This document shows positions 35,901-47,513 of a stretch of DNA of 64,000 bases, one piece after another (positions within the stretch are counted from its first letter, which is position 1; each line of letters starts with the position of its first letter). The notes under the pieces were generated by a model. That model was not told the origin of the DNA and searched no databases. It saw only the letters and a program-made list of their open reading frames with translations. The position numbers and the translations under genes were made by a program. This DNA comes from Pseudoscleropodium purum (lineage: Eukaryota; Streptophyta; Bryopsida; Hypnales; Brachytheciaceae). The stretch is from NCBI GenBank assembly GCA_963969395.1, contig OZ017803.1, positions 18,042,001-18,106,000 on the forward strand, read 5' to 3'.

Positions 35901-38900
35901 GGAGGCAAATTTGCTACTGAGTTGGGGGTTGCACTCAAGGAGAAAATTGACACGGCCTCTCTCAACATCAACTTCAAAGGTAAGTCATCAGTGATTCAAC
36001 CTGTAAATGCTACCATTTTATGTGCGTTCTAGAGTCTGGTACTTTCTCAGGAAAATTGTACAAGGGTATTTCAACCGACTTTAGGGTCTAATACTCTAAT
36101 TTTTACAAAGTATTATTCCTCATTTTCATTGAACCGTGATATCAACCTGCAGGCGTTGCGCTTGGAGATACCTGGATCTCACCCATTGACTTTTTGGTAT
36201 GTATGCAAGTGCCTTTACCACCATCCGGTCTGAGATTTTGGCATGATATCTTGCATTGTTTAACTTAGAGATTTCCTCCCTTCGACTGACACCTCAAAAA
36301 GATGGAATATCTCTCCCCTATACTCCTGCGGAGGGGTTTCAATTGAAGTGGTCGCTAACACCTCACTAATAGAACCCCTATTTCTGTGGGAGAGAAATGA
36401 ACCTCAGTAGAGCTGGTTAATTATGGTTTGATTCAGTTCACGGATTGTCTCATTGACAGTTGTTTTGCTATAGCAGCCCCACAGTTTGGAGCTTTGTATT
36501 ATCGATATTAGGTCCAACATGGTCCAGAAATCCTTGAGAACGTTTATATTGGGAAGATACTGTGCTTCGAACGCAAATGTACTGATTCTAGAGAGTTTAA
36601 TGCTGTGGTCGAATCTCCCTTTTGCGCAGTATGCGTGGCCGCCACTTTTGCAAGCTTTCTCGCTGGTTGATGAAGCGGGAGCAAGCTCTCTCCTTCGGTA
36701 TGTCAGCTTCACGTTTAATCATCCTAGTTTGTGGCATTAGTGAGGGTGAGGCTTATCCGTTGGGCAATTTCCATGGAAATGGTTGCCCAGAAGGTACTTG
36801 AAAGAGATCTTTTGTGCCTTCCCTATCCCGTTTTTCATGAAAGCCTAGATATGAAATTGAACCTAAATGTTGAATTTGTCTTTCTAGATATGCTGATTCA
36901 GCACAAATTGAAATGAAAAAGGGCAACTTCTTAAATGCGACCATGATCTGGGGCGACATGGAGGAGGCTGTACTGAAAGTTGCAGACGATGTGGTATGTG
37001 CAAATCTCTGCTCCTTTCTTTTCTATCTGTTAAGCTTGGTTGGAGTAAATTATGATCCAAGGGACACAAGCTGATGTGAATTTATCCACCATTAGAGAAG
37101 GGACATGCTTGAAACCTCCCCTCCAACTAGACGTTTCCATCATTTTATGAACAGTGACACTATTAATCTCACCACCAGTACTATTCCTTTGAGTCACTCT
37201 TCTTCTCAACAATGGCACTGTCGATCTGTGGTGTTCGTTATTATTTTTAATAGTTATGCATTTTCACTTAAATAATGTTGCTATTGTTATAGCTTGTGTG
37301 AAAGTTTGTCTTGTATACAACTAGTTACCTCTATTTATATGAGCTTGTTCTAATGAGGAAACTACTCCGGGTCCAAAGTTTCTCGTATTCTCTCTAATGT
37401 ATTTGGGTTTTGCTGGGATTTGGGAGCAGGATTTTTATAACATGTTGAACCATGATAAAAGTGAGGATTTATCCTCAAATGTACATGGACTGGCTAGAAT
37501 GGCTGCTCGACATCTCCAGGTTACTCAAACTGCAGATTTATCACAAGTAATGAACGGGCCCATCCGACAAAAGCTAAAGATTATTCCGAATTCTATCAGG
37601 TCGACTATCCTCCAACCTTAGCCAGGGGATCTTTTCTAGATGTTTATAGGCAATGTTCAAGTAGTGTGTAAGAAAGATCTCAGCTAAGGCTGATGTCGTA
37701 TAACAGAGTCTGTGCAATTTACTTCCATCTTTTGAGAGACCTGAGTGGCAATGTCCTCTTGTATTTTACTAGAGCTACGAAATTTATTCTGCTGCCTAAG
37801 AGGATAGTTGGAAAGGATGGTTGTTGACAGAGGAGTACTAAACTAGTTCTAACCCCCAACTGCCTTTAATGGCCAAAATGGACTGCTTTGAAATAAACCA
37901 GTTAGGATGGGAGGTAACAAAATGTACATATTCTACTACACAAATACGTTTTGAAAGTTACTATTATTGACTGTATGATTCTAAGATGGACTTTCCTTTT
38001 TTAGCTTGGGTTAAAATGTGGATGTCTTGATGAACTGAATGTCTTGCATGTTTGCAGCTGGTCAGAATCTTCGAGTTTGGTGTTTAATGCTCTTTCTGAA
38101 GACTTCATGAAAGATACTATAAAGGAGGTGATGCCAAGAATCTGCTCTCAAATCCCCTTCCACTCTTGTTTATTGAAATGTAGCTTCTGGACGATGTTGG
38201 CCAGGACCTCAATGCTATATCTGACTTCCTCACAACCGTTACAACTAGATCTTTCGCTATGTTACATAACAATGTGACCAAGTGCAGGTATTGGACGTTC
38301 GCAACTGAAGGTTCATTTTGTGATAGGCTTTAGTTGATTTTGAAGCAACTCGATGATAGTTAACTCACCTAGTGTCTGATTTTGTGCACAGGTTGATGGC
38401 TTATTGGCTGCGGGAGTGAATGTGACCATATACAGTGGCCAAGTGAGTTATACCACAGCAGTACCTTATCAGTCTTTTGTGTCCTTTTTATTGATTTTGT
38501 GTTCCGTTTTTTAATCTGTTGAACAGCCAAACTGTGCAAATATGAAAAAATGTTCCTGAGACTACACTTGCTCCTATCTTATGGCCCACTGGTTCAGAAA
38601 ATTCTGCTTCTCAGATCATATCTAAATCTTGATGTCCTCAGTGAATGGGTTTTGTTTCTGCATTCGGTGTCTTGGCGAAAGAAACTTACAACCTTCTTTT
38701 GCAGCTTGACCTGATTTGCTGCACCACGGGGACGGAGGCTTGGGTTCAAAAGTTGAAGTGAGTTACGAGCTGATGAAATTTTTGTGCGATTAATACACTC
38801 TCGATGTGGATGTGTGCGCTACTTACGTTGAACTTGAGCTGATTTCTGTTTTTTTGTGATTGTCATCTCAAAAGATTACCCCCCTTAGATTGACAATGTT

Positions 38901-39991
38901 ATAATGGTAAATATATTTTTTAAGTCAATATGAAATTAATGTCAAGATTTAATGCTAACTTAATGACTGTCAGTGCAATATCAAGCTAATATTGGTGACA
39001 CGAACACCACATTAACAGTTAGTGGACACCCTAACACTATTTGCATAACCATTGTTGTAATATGAACACAAAATTTGGACTATATGAATTAACTGCCTTG
39101 TATTCAACATTAAGAACTTTGTCAATCTACTGGGGAATCTTTTGTGATGGTTTTTGGAAATGACTGCAAACATCATTTCTGCTTCAAGTTGCAATCTTGA
39201 CTCTATGACCATAGTTACGTTTAGATGTTCGAAATGAATTGTGAACGCGGTAACAAGGACTAAAAGATAATCGTGTTCATTGCAGATGGCCAGGTCTTCC
39301 GGGATTCCTGGCTGCCAAGCGGTCTCCTCTGTATTGTGACAGTACTCAGGAGACTGGAGCATTTGTGAAGCGACACAAAAATTTAAGCTTCTATTGGATC
39401 ATGAATGCCGGCCATATGGTAAAAACCTCCTTCCTGTACTGTTACTTCAATCGTATCTATTGTCTTCTCATCTCAGGTTCTGAACCCTTGAAACACGGTC
39501 CTTGAAAATCTTCAACGGAAGATCATTCCACCTCTATTAAACGTGGAATTATGAGCAAGTGTGTCACTATAACATAAAGATGGTATTAGTGGGTGTGAGG
39601 ATACAAGCCGCGGCTTCTTGAAAGGAATATCTTGAATTTTTAGTGAAAAAATGTAGTAAGAGCGTTCACATGTGAAGGGAAATGCCACATACCCTCATTC
39701 TTTAACGAAGTTCCTACTTCTTGAAAACGAGTCCTTTAAGTGCCTAATTGGCCAAATGCTTGCTTCCATATCATAAGGAGTTGAAATAAAATCATTTTTT
39801 AACTTCTAGAAAGGTAACAAAATATAGAAATGCACAACGAAAGCAAGCGGGAATAGGTTGTGTTATGTTAATGATGACAAACTCTGGTGTTCCTGCAGGT
39901 ACCCTTTGATAATCCGTGCATGGCGCTCAAGATGCTGAAGCTCATTACTGGACAATCAAATTCTGGTTCAAGAGTTTTATCTGAAAGGTGA
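32985..39991 (+). CDS. SCPL51: Serine carboxypeptidase-like protein, SCPL51/SCPEP1 type (14 exons)
   Basis: Exons: 32985-33135, 34322-34410, 34786-34893, 35394-35412 (19 nt), 35758-35979, 36153-36196, 36630-36697, 36888-36993, 37430-37599, 38058-38127, 38392-38442, 38705-38757, 39286-39418, 39899-39991. Total 1377 nt, 458 residues, close to Arabidopsis SCPL51 (about 460). A signal peptide of about 30 residues ends ...LPLAHA. Peptidase S10 landmarks in order: GSEQWGYMDVRPGAHMFWW, LILWLQGGPGASG, DNPVGTGFSYVE, catalytic Ser169 in VAESYGGK, GDTWISP, LKIIPN, Asp368 in SGQLDLIC, His427 in NAGHMVPFDNP. All three catalytic residues are intact. Peptidases of this family are secreted or vacuolar and remove C-terminal residues, and some SCPLs act as acyltransferases; the SCPL51 substrate is not established. 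Introns 1, 3 and 4 contain repeats described separately. Confidence 0.92.
33183..33640 (+). repeat. Diverged tandem repeat in SCPL51 intron 1
   Basis: Two units (about 33183-33418 and 33419-33595) plus part of a third share a CAATTGC..CTCTGA-like start, ATTGCGTTG, AGGATTG..GGAATGT, and GAGTTC[GA]TAGATTC..GGTTGCTT[GA]AT. A weaker further copy may follow near 33786. Confidence 0.7.
33898..34212. mobile_element. Intronic MITE-like element, copy A (SCPL51 intron 1)
   Basis: Starts GGTTTTTGATAAAATTAGA and ends TTCACTGAAAACC, which are imperfect inverse copies. It carries the internal words GATGTTGTCTAAA and GATCTCCC that also occur in copies B and C. Confidence 0.55.
34999..35188. mobile_element. 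Intronic MITE-like element, copy B (SCPL51 intron 3)
   Basis: Starts GGTTTTCAGTAAAACAAAAC and ends TTTGACTGAAAAC. The inner arms TTTAGACAAC and GTTGTCTAAA are exact inverses. ACA stands next to both ends, a possible 3-bp target duplication. Confidence 0.65.
35394..35412 (+). other. 19-nt microexon of the carboxypeptidase gene
   Basis: Flanked by CAATTCAG upstream and GTAATC downstream, it supplies DNPVGT plus one base. It is required to join exon 3 (phase 0) to exon 5 (phase 1) and restores the family motif D-x-P-V-G-T/A-G-F-S-Y. Confidence 0.85.
35512..35705. mobile_element. Intronic MITE-like element, copy C (SCPL51 intron 4)
   Basis: Starts GGTTTTCAATAAAATTAGAT and shares with copy B the internal sequence GGGAGATCTCCCCATGGATC (B: GGGAGACCTTCCCATGAA), followed by GAAGATTCTCTTT[AT]TGATGTTG. 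The right end is poorly defined. Confidence 0.55.
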
Positions 39992-40483
39992 TAACGAATT
40001 GTAGGAAGCTTTCCTCTATGGAGGTCCTTTTCGGCAAGCGTAAGAGTGTACATTATACTCTCCTTGCCCAGACAAGCAGGTGCTAATGGCAGTGTGTAGT
40101 TTGATTGTAATTTTGTTCTTATAGATCAATAGAGGTGTCACAATTTCGGGTTTTGAGGTCAGGTTCTCAGCTTGCTTTTTAAACATGTCTAATTGTGAAG
40201 TAGAGTCCCCAATTCTCATTTTAAATCTGTTACTCATGGGTAGAGATTGTTAAGCAGTCTCAAGTCTCTTTGTCTGTTTTTGGGTTTAGGCCTGTCAAAC
40301 CCCCTGAAATTTACCTCACACATCAAAAGATCAAATATGTTGTGAAGTGATTGAAGGTCTTGGGAGGTGGTTATGCATGCTGGGATTCAAGCAGTGGTTC
40401 CGAGTTGAACCTACTCTTTGCTCCAGTGATGACCTTAGAGAGGTCAATCTGGGAAGAGTACTAGATTTGAGTTCATGATTGAG

Positions 40484-40657
40484 GTCTTCGGTGTTGTACA
40501 GTACAATTGGTTAATGGTCGCTTTTAGTAATAAATTGCTTTGGTATTCAGATGTCTCAAGGAGTTCATCACTTGTCTTCGGTGTTGTATAATTGGTTGAT
40601 GGTCGCTTTTAGTAATAAATTGCTTTGGTATTCAGATGTCTCAAGGAGTCCATCACT
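40484..40657 (+). repeat. Recent tandem duplication in SCPL51 3' flank
   Basis: Two units of 83-90 bp (about 40484-40574 and 40575-40657), nearly identical over TGGTCGCTTTTAGTAATAAA and TTCAGATGTCTCAAGGAGT. They differ mainly by a short insertion near the start and a few bases. Confidence 0.85.
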
Positions 40658-40667
40658 TTATGTTTAT

Positions 40668-41423
40668 GGGAGGCAACCCATTCTTGAATGATGCCCCATT
40701 CTAGCAATGTAGGTTGTTCTCTTTCCGTGCATAAGAGATGAGCAATGATTAATTATGGCATGGTTCCTAGCACAATTGTAGTGCATTGTGATTGGCTACA
40801 AGACTTTCAATATTGCAATTAATTCTTGGTTGGAAAGAAGAAGGTATAAAAGAGGCAATCCATTCTTGACAACTTAAGTAGTTTCTAGTATTTACAAGGC
40901 AAGTTTCTTCATAAAGTAAATTTTCACATGTGTAGAAATAGGCAACAAAAAGTATGCATAATTTTCTAAATTTTCTTTTCATAACATAGAATTATTATGA
41001 ATTTTTTAGTGGAAGATGGGCTTTCTCCCATATTGGTGATATAGACCTTCCTCTTTCCAACCTCTTTCGGCTGGTTGCAATATTGAGAGTCTTGTTAGCC
41101 AATTATAATGTGCCACAATTGCATCAGGATTTGCACCATAATTAATCACTACACATGTCTTCTATATGAAAAGAAAATAACCTACAATGCCAAAATGAGG
41201 AGTCAGTCAGAAATGGGTTGCCTCCCATATATTATCAGAATGGGAGAAAGCCCATCTTCCATTAAAAATTTCATGGTAATTCTATTCAATGAAAAAAAAA
41301 TCAAGAAAATTATGAGAACCTCCCACTGTCTATTTCTGTACATGCGAAAATATCTCCACTGAAGAAACCTGCCTGCCATGTACGTGAAACTGCTTGTAAG
41401 TGACTAGAAATTTGTTGCCTCCC
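40668..41423. mobile_element. MITE inserted backwards into another copy of itself
   Basis: Outer ends GGGAGGCAACCC and GTTGCCTCCC. An inner copy at about 40850-41226, in opposite orientation, splits the outer one. The left outer part (40668-40849) is inverse to 41045-41226, and 40850-41044 is inverse to 41227-41423 (shared GAAGATGGGCTTTCTCCCAT). Confidence 0.75.
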
Positions 41424-41764
41424 TTACAAGTAATAATGAAATGTAAGCTATGTAATAAGATCACACACATGCAGGGACTCCACACTGGCACATTGCACGA
41501 GGACAGACATCCCTACCACTTCCAAGACTTAAGATTCATCTCATTCAGTTTGTAGCCGACTTGCAAGTTAATGCAAAATATACAGTTGCCAGAAGATGTC
41601 AATCATCGTAACCATCATTGCAAAAACAACTCTCAATTTCAGTGTCAACAGCAGTAACGATTTAATGTTGAATCTTTGCACTCCATGTTTGAGCAACCCC
41701 ACCCCCCAAAAAAAAATACAAGTGATGAATGTTTGATGAATTCATATGTATATTTAATGCATTT

Positions 41765-41769
<5 letters not shown>

Positions 41770-41834
<65 letters not shown>
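41770..41834. repeat. (AT)n tract, 65 bp
   Basis: Uninterrupted AT dinucleotide run. Assembly length of such tracts is unreliable. Confidence 0.97.
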
Positions 41835-41835
<1 letters not shown>

Positions 41836-42186
41836 CAATGTTAGGTAGTCTGCTCTTAAAGTAACCATTAAGAGCTGATTGCCTTTTGGGGGAAGCTAAA
41901 CTCTTTAGAATAATTTTTAACAAATTTTTAGAAGAAGAAAAATGGAAATGGCATCTCACCCAAGTTGTTTCGTATTTTTTGGACCTTTGTGAAATTAGTT
42001 ACAAATTTTTGAAGTTGACATGCAGTGGTCACTAAAAGCAACCACCTCATCTCAATTTGAAAATATTTAGTGGGTATTTCTTCATGATTTTATCCCTCAA
42101 ACATTAAGAACATTTTACTACCTTTGTTTAGAAATAGAGTATCTATTCTCGTTGTACTATAAGAGCCAACCTATTTCTGATCACCC

Positions 42187-42540
42187 TCCCATTTCCAGCC
42201 TATAGGTTGTTCCATTTCTTGTGAAGTTGTGGGATAGTTCTCAAAGTAGTTGTGGTGCATGATGATTGGTTGCAAGGGTCTCAATATTGCAATCAGCCCT
42301 TGGTTGATTTGCAACCAACCTATGATTAGAATTAGAAAAGTCTATATAACTAGTATAGGTTGTATAGTACAGTTCAACTAAAAAATTCATAATAATATAT
42401 TTTGAATTTAAAAAATTCTAGAAAATTATGTAATCCTTCCAAACTCTATTTCTATATAAGGGAAAATTTTTGCACTCAAGAAATCTTCCCTCCACATGTG
42501 TATAATTACTTAAGTGGTTGGAAATAGGTTAGCTCCCTAC
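42187..42540 (+). mobile_element. Uninterrupted copy of the GGGAGGCAACC MITE
   Basis: It shows the left-part words (GTGCATGATGATTGG, TCTCAATATTGCAATC) directly followed by the right part (CACATGTGTATAATTACTTA, AGGTTAGCTCCC). This is the arrangement expected before self-insertion. Ends are degraded. Confidence 0.6.
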
Positions 42541-42781
42541 CTCCATTTGGAAATAGGGTACCCATTCTCACTAGAGATTGCTATTTCCAAATAGGGGTGG
42601 TACAAAACACTTTGCTTCAGTTGTTTCGAAAATCGCTACTCTTGCAAAAGGAATGGAAAGGAAGTAAAGGAAAAAAAATTGATTTGAAAGGTTTTTTGAA
42701 GTATTGTCCCATTGATTTATCTTCAAGAGACAGGAGACCTACAAAGGTTATTGAACATACTATAATGACAATTTGTCTCGT

Positions 42782-43315
42782 TTAACTTTGGAACGTCTGG
42801 ATCCATTTCCAAAATTGATGATTTGAAAAAAATCATTATAAAGTGCTATTTGGCAGAATATTTTGGAATTTATGTACAAATGAAAGTTGTAAATTTTGAA
42901 TTGTAGATTCTATTAATACAGTTAGATTCACTAGTGCTATCACTAATATTTTTTAATAAATTTTGAAAGGATAATTTCAAAATTTCTTCAAAATTCAATT
43001 ACAAGCAAAATATTATCATTTTTTGAGTAAAACTTGTTGGAATAGATTTGAAATGCAATTTTCTTGATATAGTGATTTTTTGAAATTTTTGTGTTCTTTT
43101 AATCTATTACCTCATTTTTGCAAATTCAATTTTGAACTAAAATCAATGCAATTTTTGGCTTGACACATTTCCACATTTGCAATTTAAAAAAAATAAATAT
43201 GAACTCTAGAAACACCATATCCAACCATTGGATAAAACAAAAACTTGATAAAGTATCTCCACAAATTAGATTACTTTCATCCAAGCAGGAATGAGAAAGA
43301 AAACTGAATTTCATT
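42782..43315 (+). mobile_element. Half copy of the palindromic TTAA element
   Basis: Begins TTAACTTTGGAACGTCTGG, then matches the left arm of the element at 11689 almost throughout (AAAGTGCTATTTGG, AGAATATTTTGGAATT, CAAATTCAATTTTGAACTAA). The second arm and right terminus are not found, so it is truncated. Confidence 0.7.
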
Positions 43316-43979
43316 CTGTTAGTCGTCCAGAAATTGGACGTCGGAGCGCTCCAGGGTTCACCATCATCAATGTGATGCACACTTTTCTATAGTTCAAAGT
43401 AGACATCTTACACAGAAGGTTAATGCATTGTGACTAGCCAATAACAGAAGACTTGCCAACGCACCCTCTATTATTGAAAAAGTTCATCCCACTCATTGCT
43501 GCAAACCAGAGACGATGCCTACCAATTGACACCAGCAATTTCTGATCCCATGAGGGACTAGTTTCCAGATGATCTTTACTATGATTCACTAGTCAGATGA
43601 CTTCACGCCTCTTAGGAATGAAAGCACAAGCACTTGATCAAATTGAAAGTAAGGTCAATAATCGTCAGACAGTTTCTCCTGTTTAAGAGCTCTGCTGAAC
43701 TGAAAATTGACATAAATACCTTGGATCCTGAGAATGCAGACAAATTTCGTCGCTCTTAGTGTTTCAACTAGATGCTATTCAAAGAATCAACCAATCTTAA
43801 GTAACGTACCATGTGCAGCGCTAAAGCGGAGCAAACACATGAAAATTTCGATGGCGGTAAACGCCAACTAACTCCTTCCATGATTAAAATTGCAGTGGAA
43901 TGAATTAATGTGGATAGGAAGTCTACTTGGAAGAATGCTCTATGAGAATGCAATAAGATTGCAGGTACTAAGAAAACTT
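43316..43979. other. 3' flank of TSC10
   Basis: Unique sequence of balanced composition, probably the 3' UTR and terminator region of the minus-strand gene. Confidence 0.4.
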
Positions 43980-45712
43980 TCAGTTGACCGGGTTATGCTT
44001 GCGGTGAATCCTCTTCAAATTCCAATAAATCAGGGCCTGTGAGATGTAGCTGGTCAGCCTCAAAGGGCCGGCGCATATGGCCTCAAGCAAGTTCCTCAGG
44101 AAAGATTCAGATGGTGCATATCCACGAGTAAGAGTGACGAGGACTGGACCCAACCCAAAGGTGGTGGTAATCAAGAAAGTGCCCCTCTTAACTCCAGCAA
44201 TTAAGATATTTGCAACTGACTCAGGAGATTGAGCCAGCTTTCTGTCGTAAAATGAGGCCACCGTCATTCCTGCGGTAAGCTCCTTGTCATTTTCGACTGC
44301 AAGAATTCCACGTTAAAACAGTTAAGTCAAACAGCTGGACTTCTATAGCCAGCTCAGAACAATCTCACAAAGGCAAACAATTGTGACAGAAGAGAAGATT
44401 GTAGAGCGAAAATGAACAATTAGTGATTCACTTACATTTGTCCAGAAGTCCCGTGTCGACGAATCCAGGACACAGCAGATTCACTCGCATATTATAGGGG
44501 GTAAGCTCCAGTCGCAAGCTCTCCGCTATGCCTTTGACGGCATGTTTGGTTGCAGTGTAAACTCCATTTCCATACAGCCAGCACTGCGAGAATTTGAAGA
44601 AGGTTAGATCTTCAAGGTAGTCAGCCTTGAGTTACTATACAATTACCCTGCTACCAAATTATGAATCCGTCAGATACTTCAGCAATAGATGTATGGCTAT
44701 TCAAATATCTCTTCCCAAGGAAGGTGATTTTTTAAGAGTGCACGATATTCATATATGCTGCTCTGAAGCTGCTATAAGAATAATAGCATCAGAATCCAAA
44801 CTCAGGGTGTTGACTCAGTCTTGTGTTCCTCCTCACTAACCCTAAAAGTATGGACCTCATAAACAAAAGCTCACAATTATGCATTACATCAACCAACCTC
44901 TCGCGTATGCGAAACGATGCATCCCTGTACGACGTAATCAGAGTGCGAGTGAATCCTGCAATTTCATCTTACCAAAGACGCCAGGCTGCCGATGAAAACT
45001 ATGGATATGGGGTGATCGCGGCTTCGCAGCTTGAGTTGAGGTAGCATAGCATGCAAGGGATAAAGCGAACCGAGCACATTGGTCTGAACAACAGAGCTCA
45101 TATCTTTCACGGAATAATCTTCCATAAAACCACTCTTTGTGATCCCAGCATTGTTGATCAATATATCGATAGGCCTCCAGTCAAACGACTCCTTCACCGT
45201 GGTAGAAATAGCGGTGTAATCTCCAACATCTGCTGCCTGATTTCACACCATAGGCAAAATCAGTAACTCACATTAGGTGCATCGTACAATCTTGTCCTCA
45301 AGCTCATTACATTAATCGAAGAAGTAGCTGATCAATATCTGATTTGCGCTATTTAACGGTAATCTTAATCAAACTTCTGCTGAATCAAGAGAACACCAAA
45401 ATTCTTAAGCGCCTAGGGCACAAGATTGTCTTCTTATACCTTCACAAGCAGGCGGTCCGCGGGGTAGTCTAGTTCCTTCAACAAAGACTTCGCCACTTTA
45501 GCCATATTCTCGCCATTTCTAGCAACAAGAGTAAGATATGCACCCTCTCGAAGAGCTTGCCTAGCTATTGCTAAGCCAATGCCACCAGAGGCGCCTGTCA
45601 AGAAGATGTGCTTCCCCCGCAAGTTAGCTATAAACGGTTTCTTTGGGAGAAATGCTAAAAGGAGGACAATGGCTGCACCTCCAATGGCAATCCACGAACA
45701 CTCGAAAGCCAT
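43980..45712 (-). CDS. TSC10: 3-ketodihydrosphingosine reductase (4 exons)
   Basis: Exons on the minus strand: 45712-45440, 45236-44973, 44583-44436, 44296-43980. Total 1002 nt, 333 residues; human KDSR and Arabidopsis TSC10 are about 330. The enzyme uses NADPH to reduce 3-ketodihydrosphingosine to sphinganine, the second step of sphingolipid synthesis at the ER membrane. Visible features: N-terminal hydrophobic segment (residues about 6-22), the SDR cofactor loop TGASGGIG (39-46), NNAG (119-122), the region around Ser175 (FIGSLAS), the active-site YTATK (Tyr188, Lys192), then LCPGFVDTG. A hydrophobic C-terminal part ends in a basic tail (RIHRKHNPVN). Junctions are phase 0, 0 and 1 and the frame holds throughout. 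It converges on the carboxypeptidase gene. Other ER short-chain reductases are alternatives, but length and motif order favour TSC10. Confidence 0.9.
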
Positions 45713-47110
45713 TTTGAAACTCCGCGAAGCCTGGTAAGCGGCACTTAGCGAACGCCGACTGTGGGTTCAACAAGTTCCGCAAGAGCGAAATTGTGACAAA
45801 TTAAACTCTGTCATCACCAAAAAAACAAGCAGAAAGATAAGAGATTATCCAATGCAGCAGACTTCAGCGCCCCAAGAACTATGGAACTAAATTAAAGTGC
45901 AGAAGTGAAAATCTAGGTCCTACGCACAAAGATTCTGGAAAGGACCGTCTCTCGTTGAGCACACGCCGAAGGACCTTCACATTATATGATACTAGAGAAC
46001 TGATCTAACCTTTTGGCAACCGAGAACGTGTTTCATGTGATCACCGTAGAGAAGATCACATAGATTTTTCAAGAACAGGAGATTTGAGTGCAACAAATAC
46101 AATCCGTTGTGTGAGGAACCTATCACAGGATTGTTGTGCTAAACCAACTAACATTGACAACTACAGACTGGACCAAATGTACAAAGTACCATTTATGTAC
46201 TCTCATTATCTCATAGCCTTTTCACCCGCTCAACAAGTCAAGAGCCCCTTACCTATGCACTTAAAGCTCACAAGGACAACAAACGTGTTCTCATTAAAAT
46301 TCCACTCTAGGCTGCCAGCTACAGAGCTACCGCAACTGTGCATTCAAGTAAGAGCTACTAGCTACGAATCGCTCATTTCCGCTGCTAATTATTTCCCTCG
46401 GCACTCTGCGATCTCCAAGACACTACGCTTCGCCATGAAATTTCAAGAAAACAGAGCAAAATGAGATCGGAAGAATACTCGAAGTTGCTGAATTATTACA
46501 ATAATGAACGCCATACACTTCTTGGTAGAGACACTGATGAAGCCAAAACAACGGCAATCCACCTCCTCCTATGAACTCCACGAAAAACTCCTCGATCGAT
46601 CAATCCATCACCTCCTCCATCAAGCCGTAATCTTCAACGCCCGATCAATGAACAGAAATTCATCAACACCACGATGCGACGAGATCACCACACAGAAGTG
46701 ACCCTCGCCATTAACTTGGAACAGGACTTGGAGCTCCCTGTACCGCCCTGACATACTGTGTCATCTTCTATTCAGTCCCATCGTTCATGCGTTTCGTCAG
46801 GGCCCTTGCTTCTATAAAAAAACCTTCCATTTGCAAGTTTTTACCATCAAAGATTGTCTGCGATCAACCACAGCACAATTTCAGTCACGCACGGCATTAA
46901 TGACGATGATCTTCCAAGCAAATGAAGTCGCTTGATACCAACTTCACTTAGCGTCGCACGGAAGGGCGCAGAGAGCTTTCATGGCGCACTCAATGCGCAT
47001 CACTGGCTTCGCTAAACGCCACATAATGGACCTCATCTGTTTCTCTGCGGCTCCGTGCGGTTCTCCGCGGTTCTCTGCGGCAGCTAAATGGCGGCCACGA
47101 TTTATTAATT
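45713..47110 (-). other. Upstream flank of TSC10
   Basis: Mixed-composition, non-repetitive DNA upstream of TSC10. Short plus-strand ORFs (46084-46464 and 46504-46701) show no family resemblance and are probably chance. Near 47035-47085 the words CTCTGCGG and CTCCGCGG recur four times in about 50 bases. It probably includes the promoter and 5' UTR. Confidence 0.35.
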
Positions 47111-47513
47111 GAAATGCTAAATCTGACTCATCACGGAAAATACTTTTGAATCATTGATAGGAAACTACAGTAATGGAAGCTGCCATGCTCCTCCAAAATT
47201 GAAATTGGCATTGGATAAATTGCTAAATTCTTGTAATGTAAAAAAAAATATCCTTAAAATCCTTTTAAAGGGGCACTAATTCGTTTTGAGCCCTACAAAT
47301 TTCTTTCCGGTTTTTGTGTCCTTCACTTTCAAAATGCAATCACTTTTTTCCCAATTCTACTAGCTAACTTTGAATTAGTTCCAAATTTTTCCCGACCATT
47401 GGGAACCTGAGAGTATTATCATTGCAATTTTGGATGTACTACCATAAAGATTAAAAAAAATAGACACATGAAAATTTAGATTTAAATGTTGGACTAAATT
47501 AAAATAGATACCA

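Noticed and set aside
38128..38277. Open frame continuing past exon 10 of SCPL51
   Set aside because: Reads through intron; using the donor at 38128 restores the conserved VDGLLAAGVNVTIYSGQ segment in frame.
41645..41959. Frames rich in Ile-Tyr repeats (also at 52935-53279)
   Set aside because: Translations of (AT)n tracts.
43126..43380. 84-codon minus frame, similar to frames at 12032-12220
   Set aside because: Both lie in arms of the palindromic TTAA element; the similarity is at DNA level.
46084..46701. Two plus-strand frames (126 and 65 codons) upstream of TSC10
   Set aside because: No family resemblance; located in the probable promoter/5' region of the opposite-strand gene.
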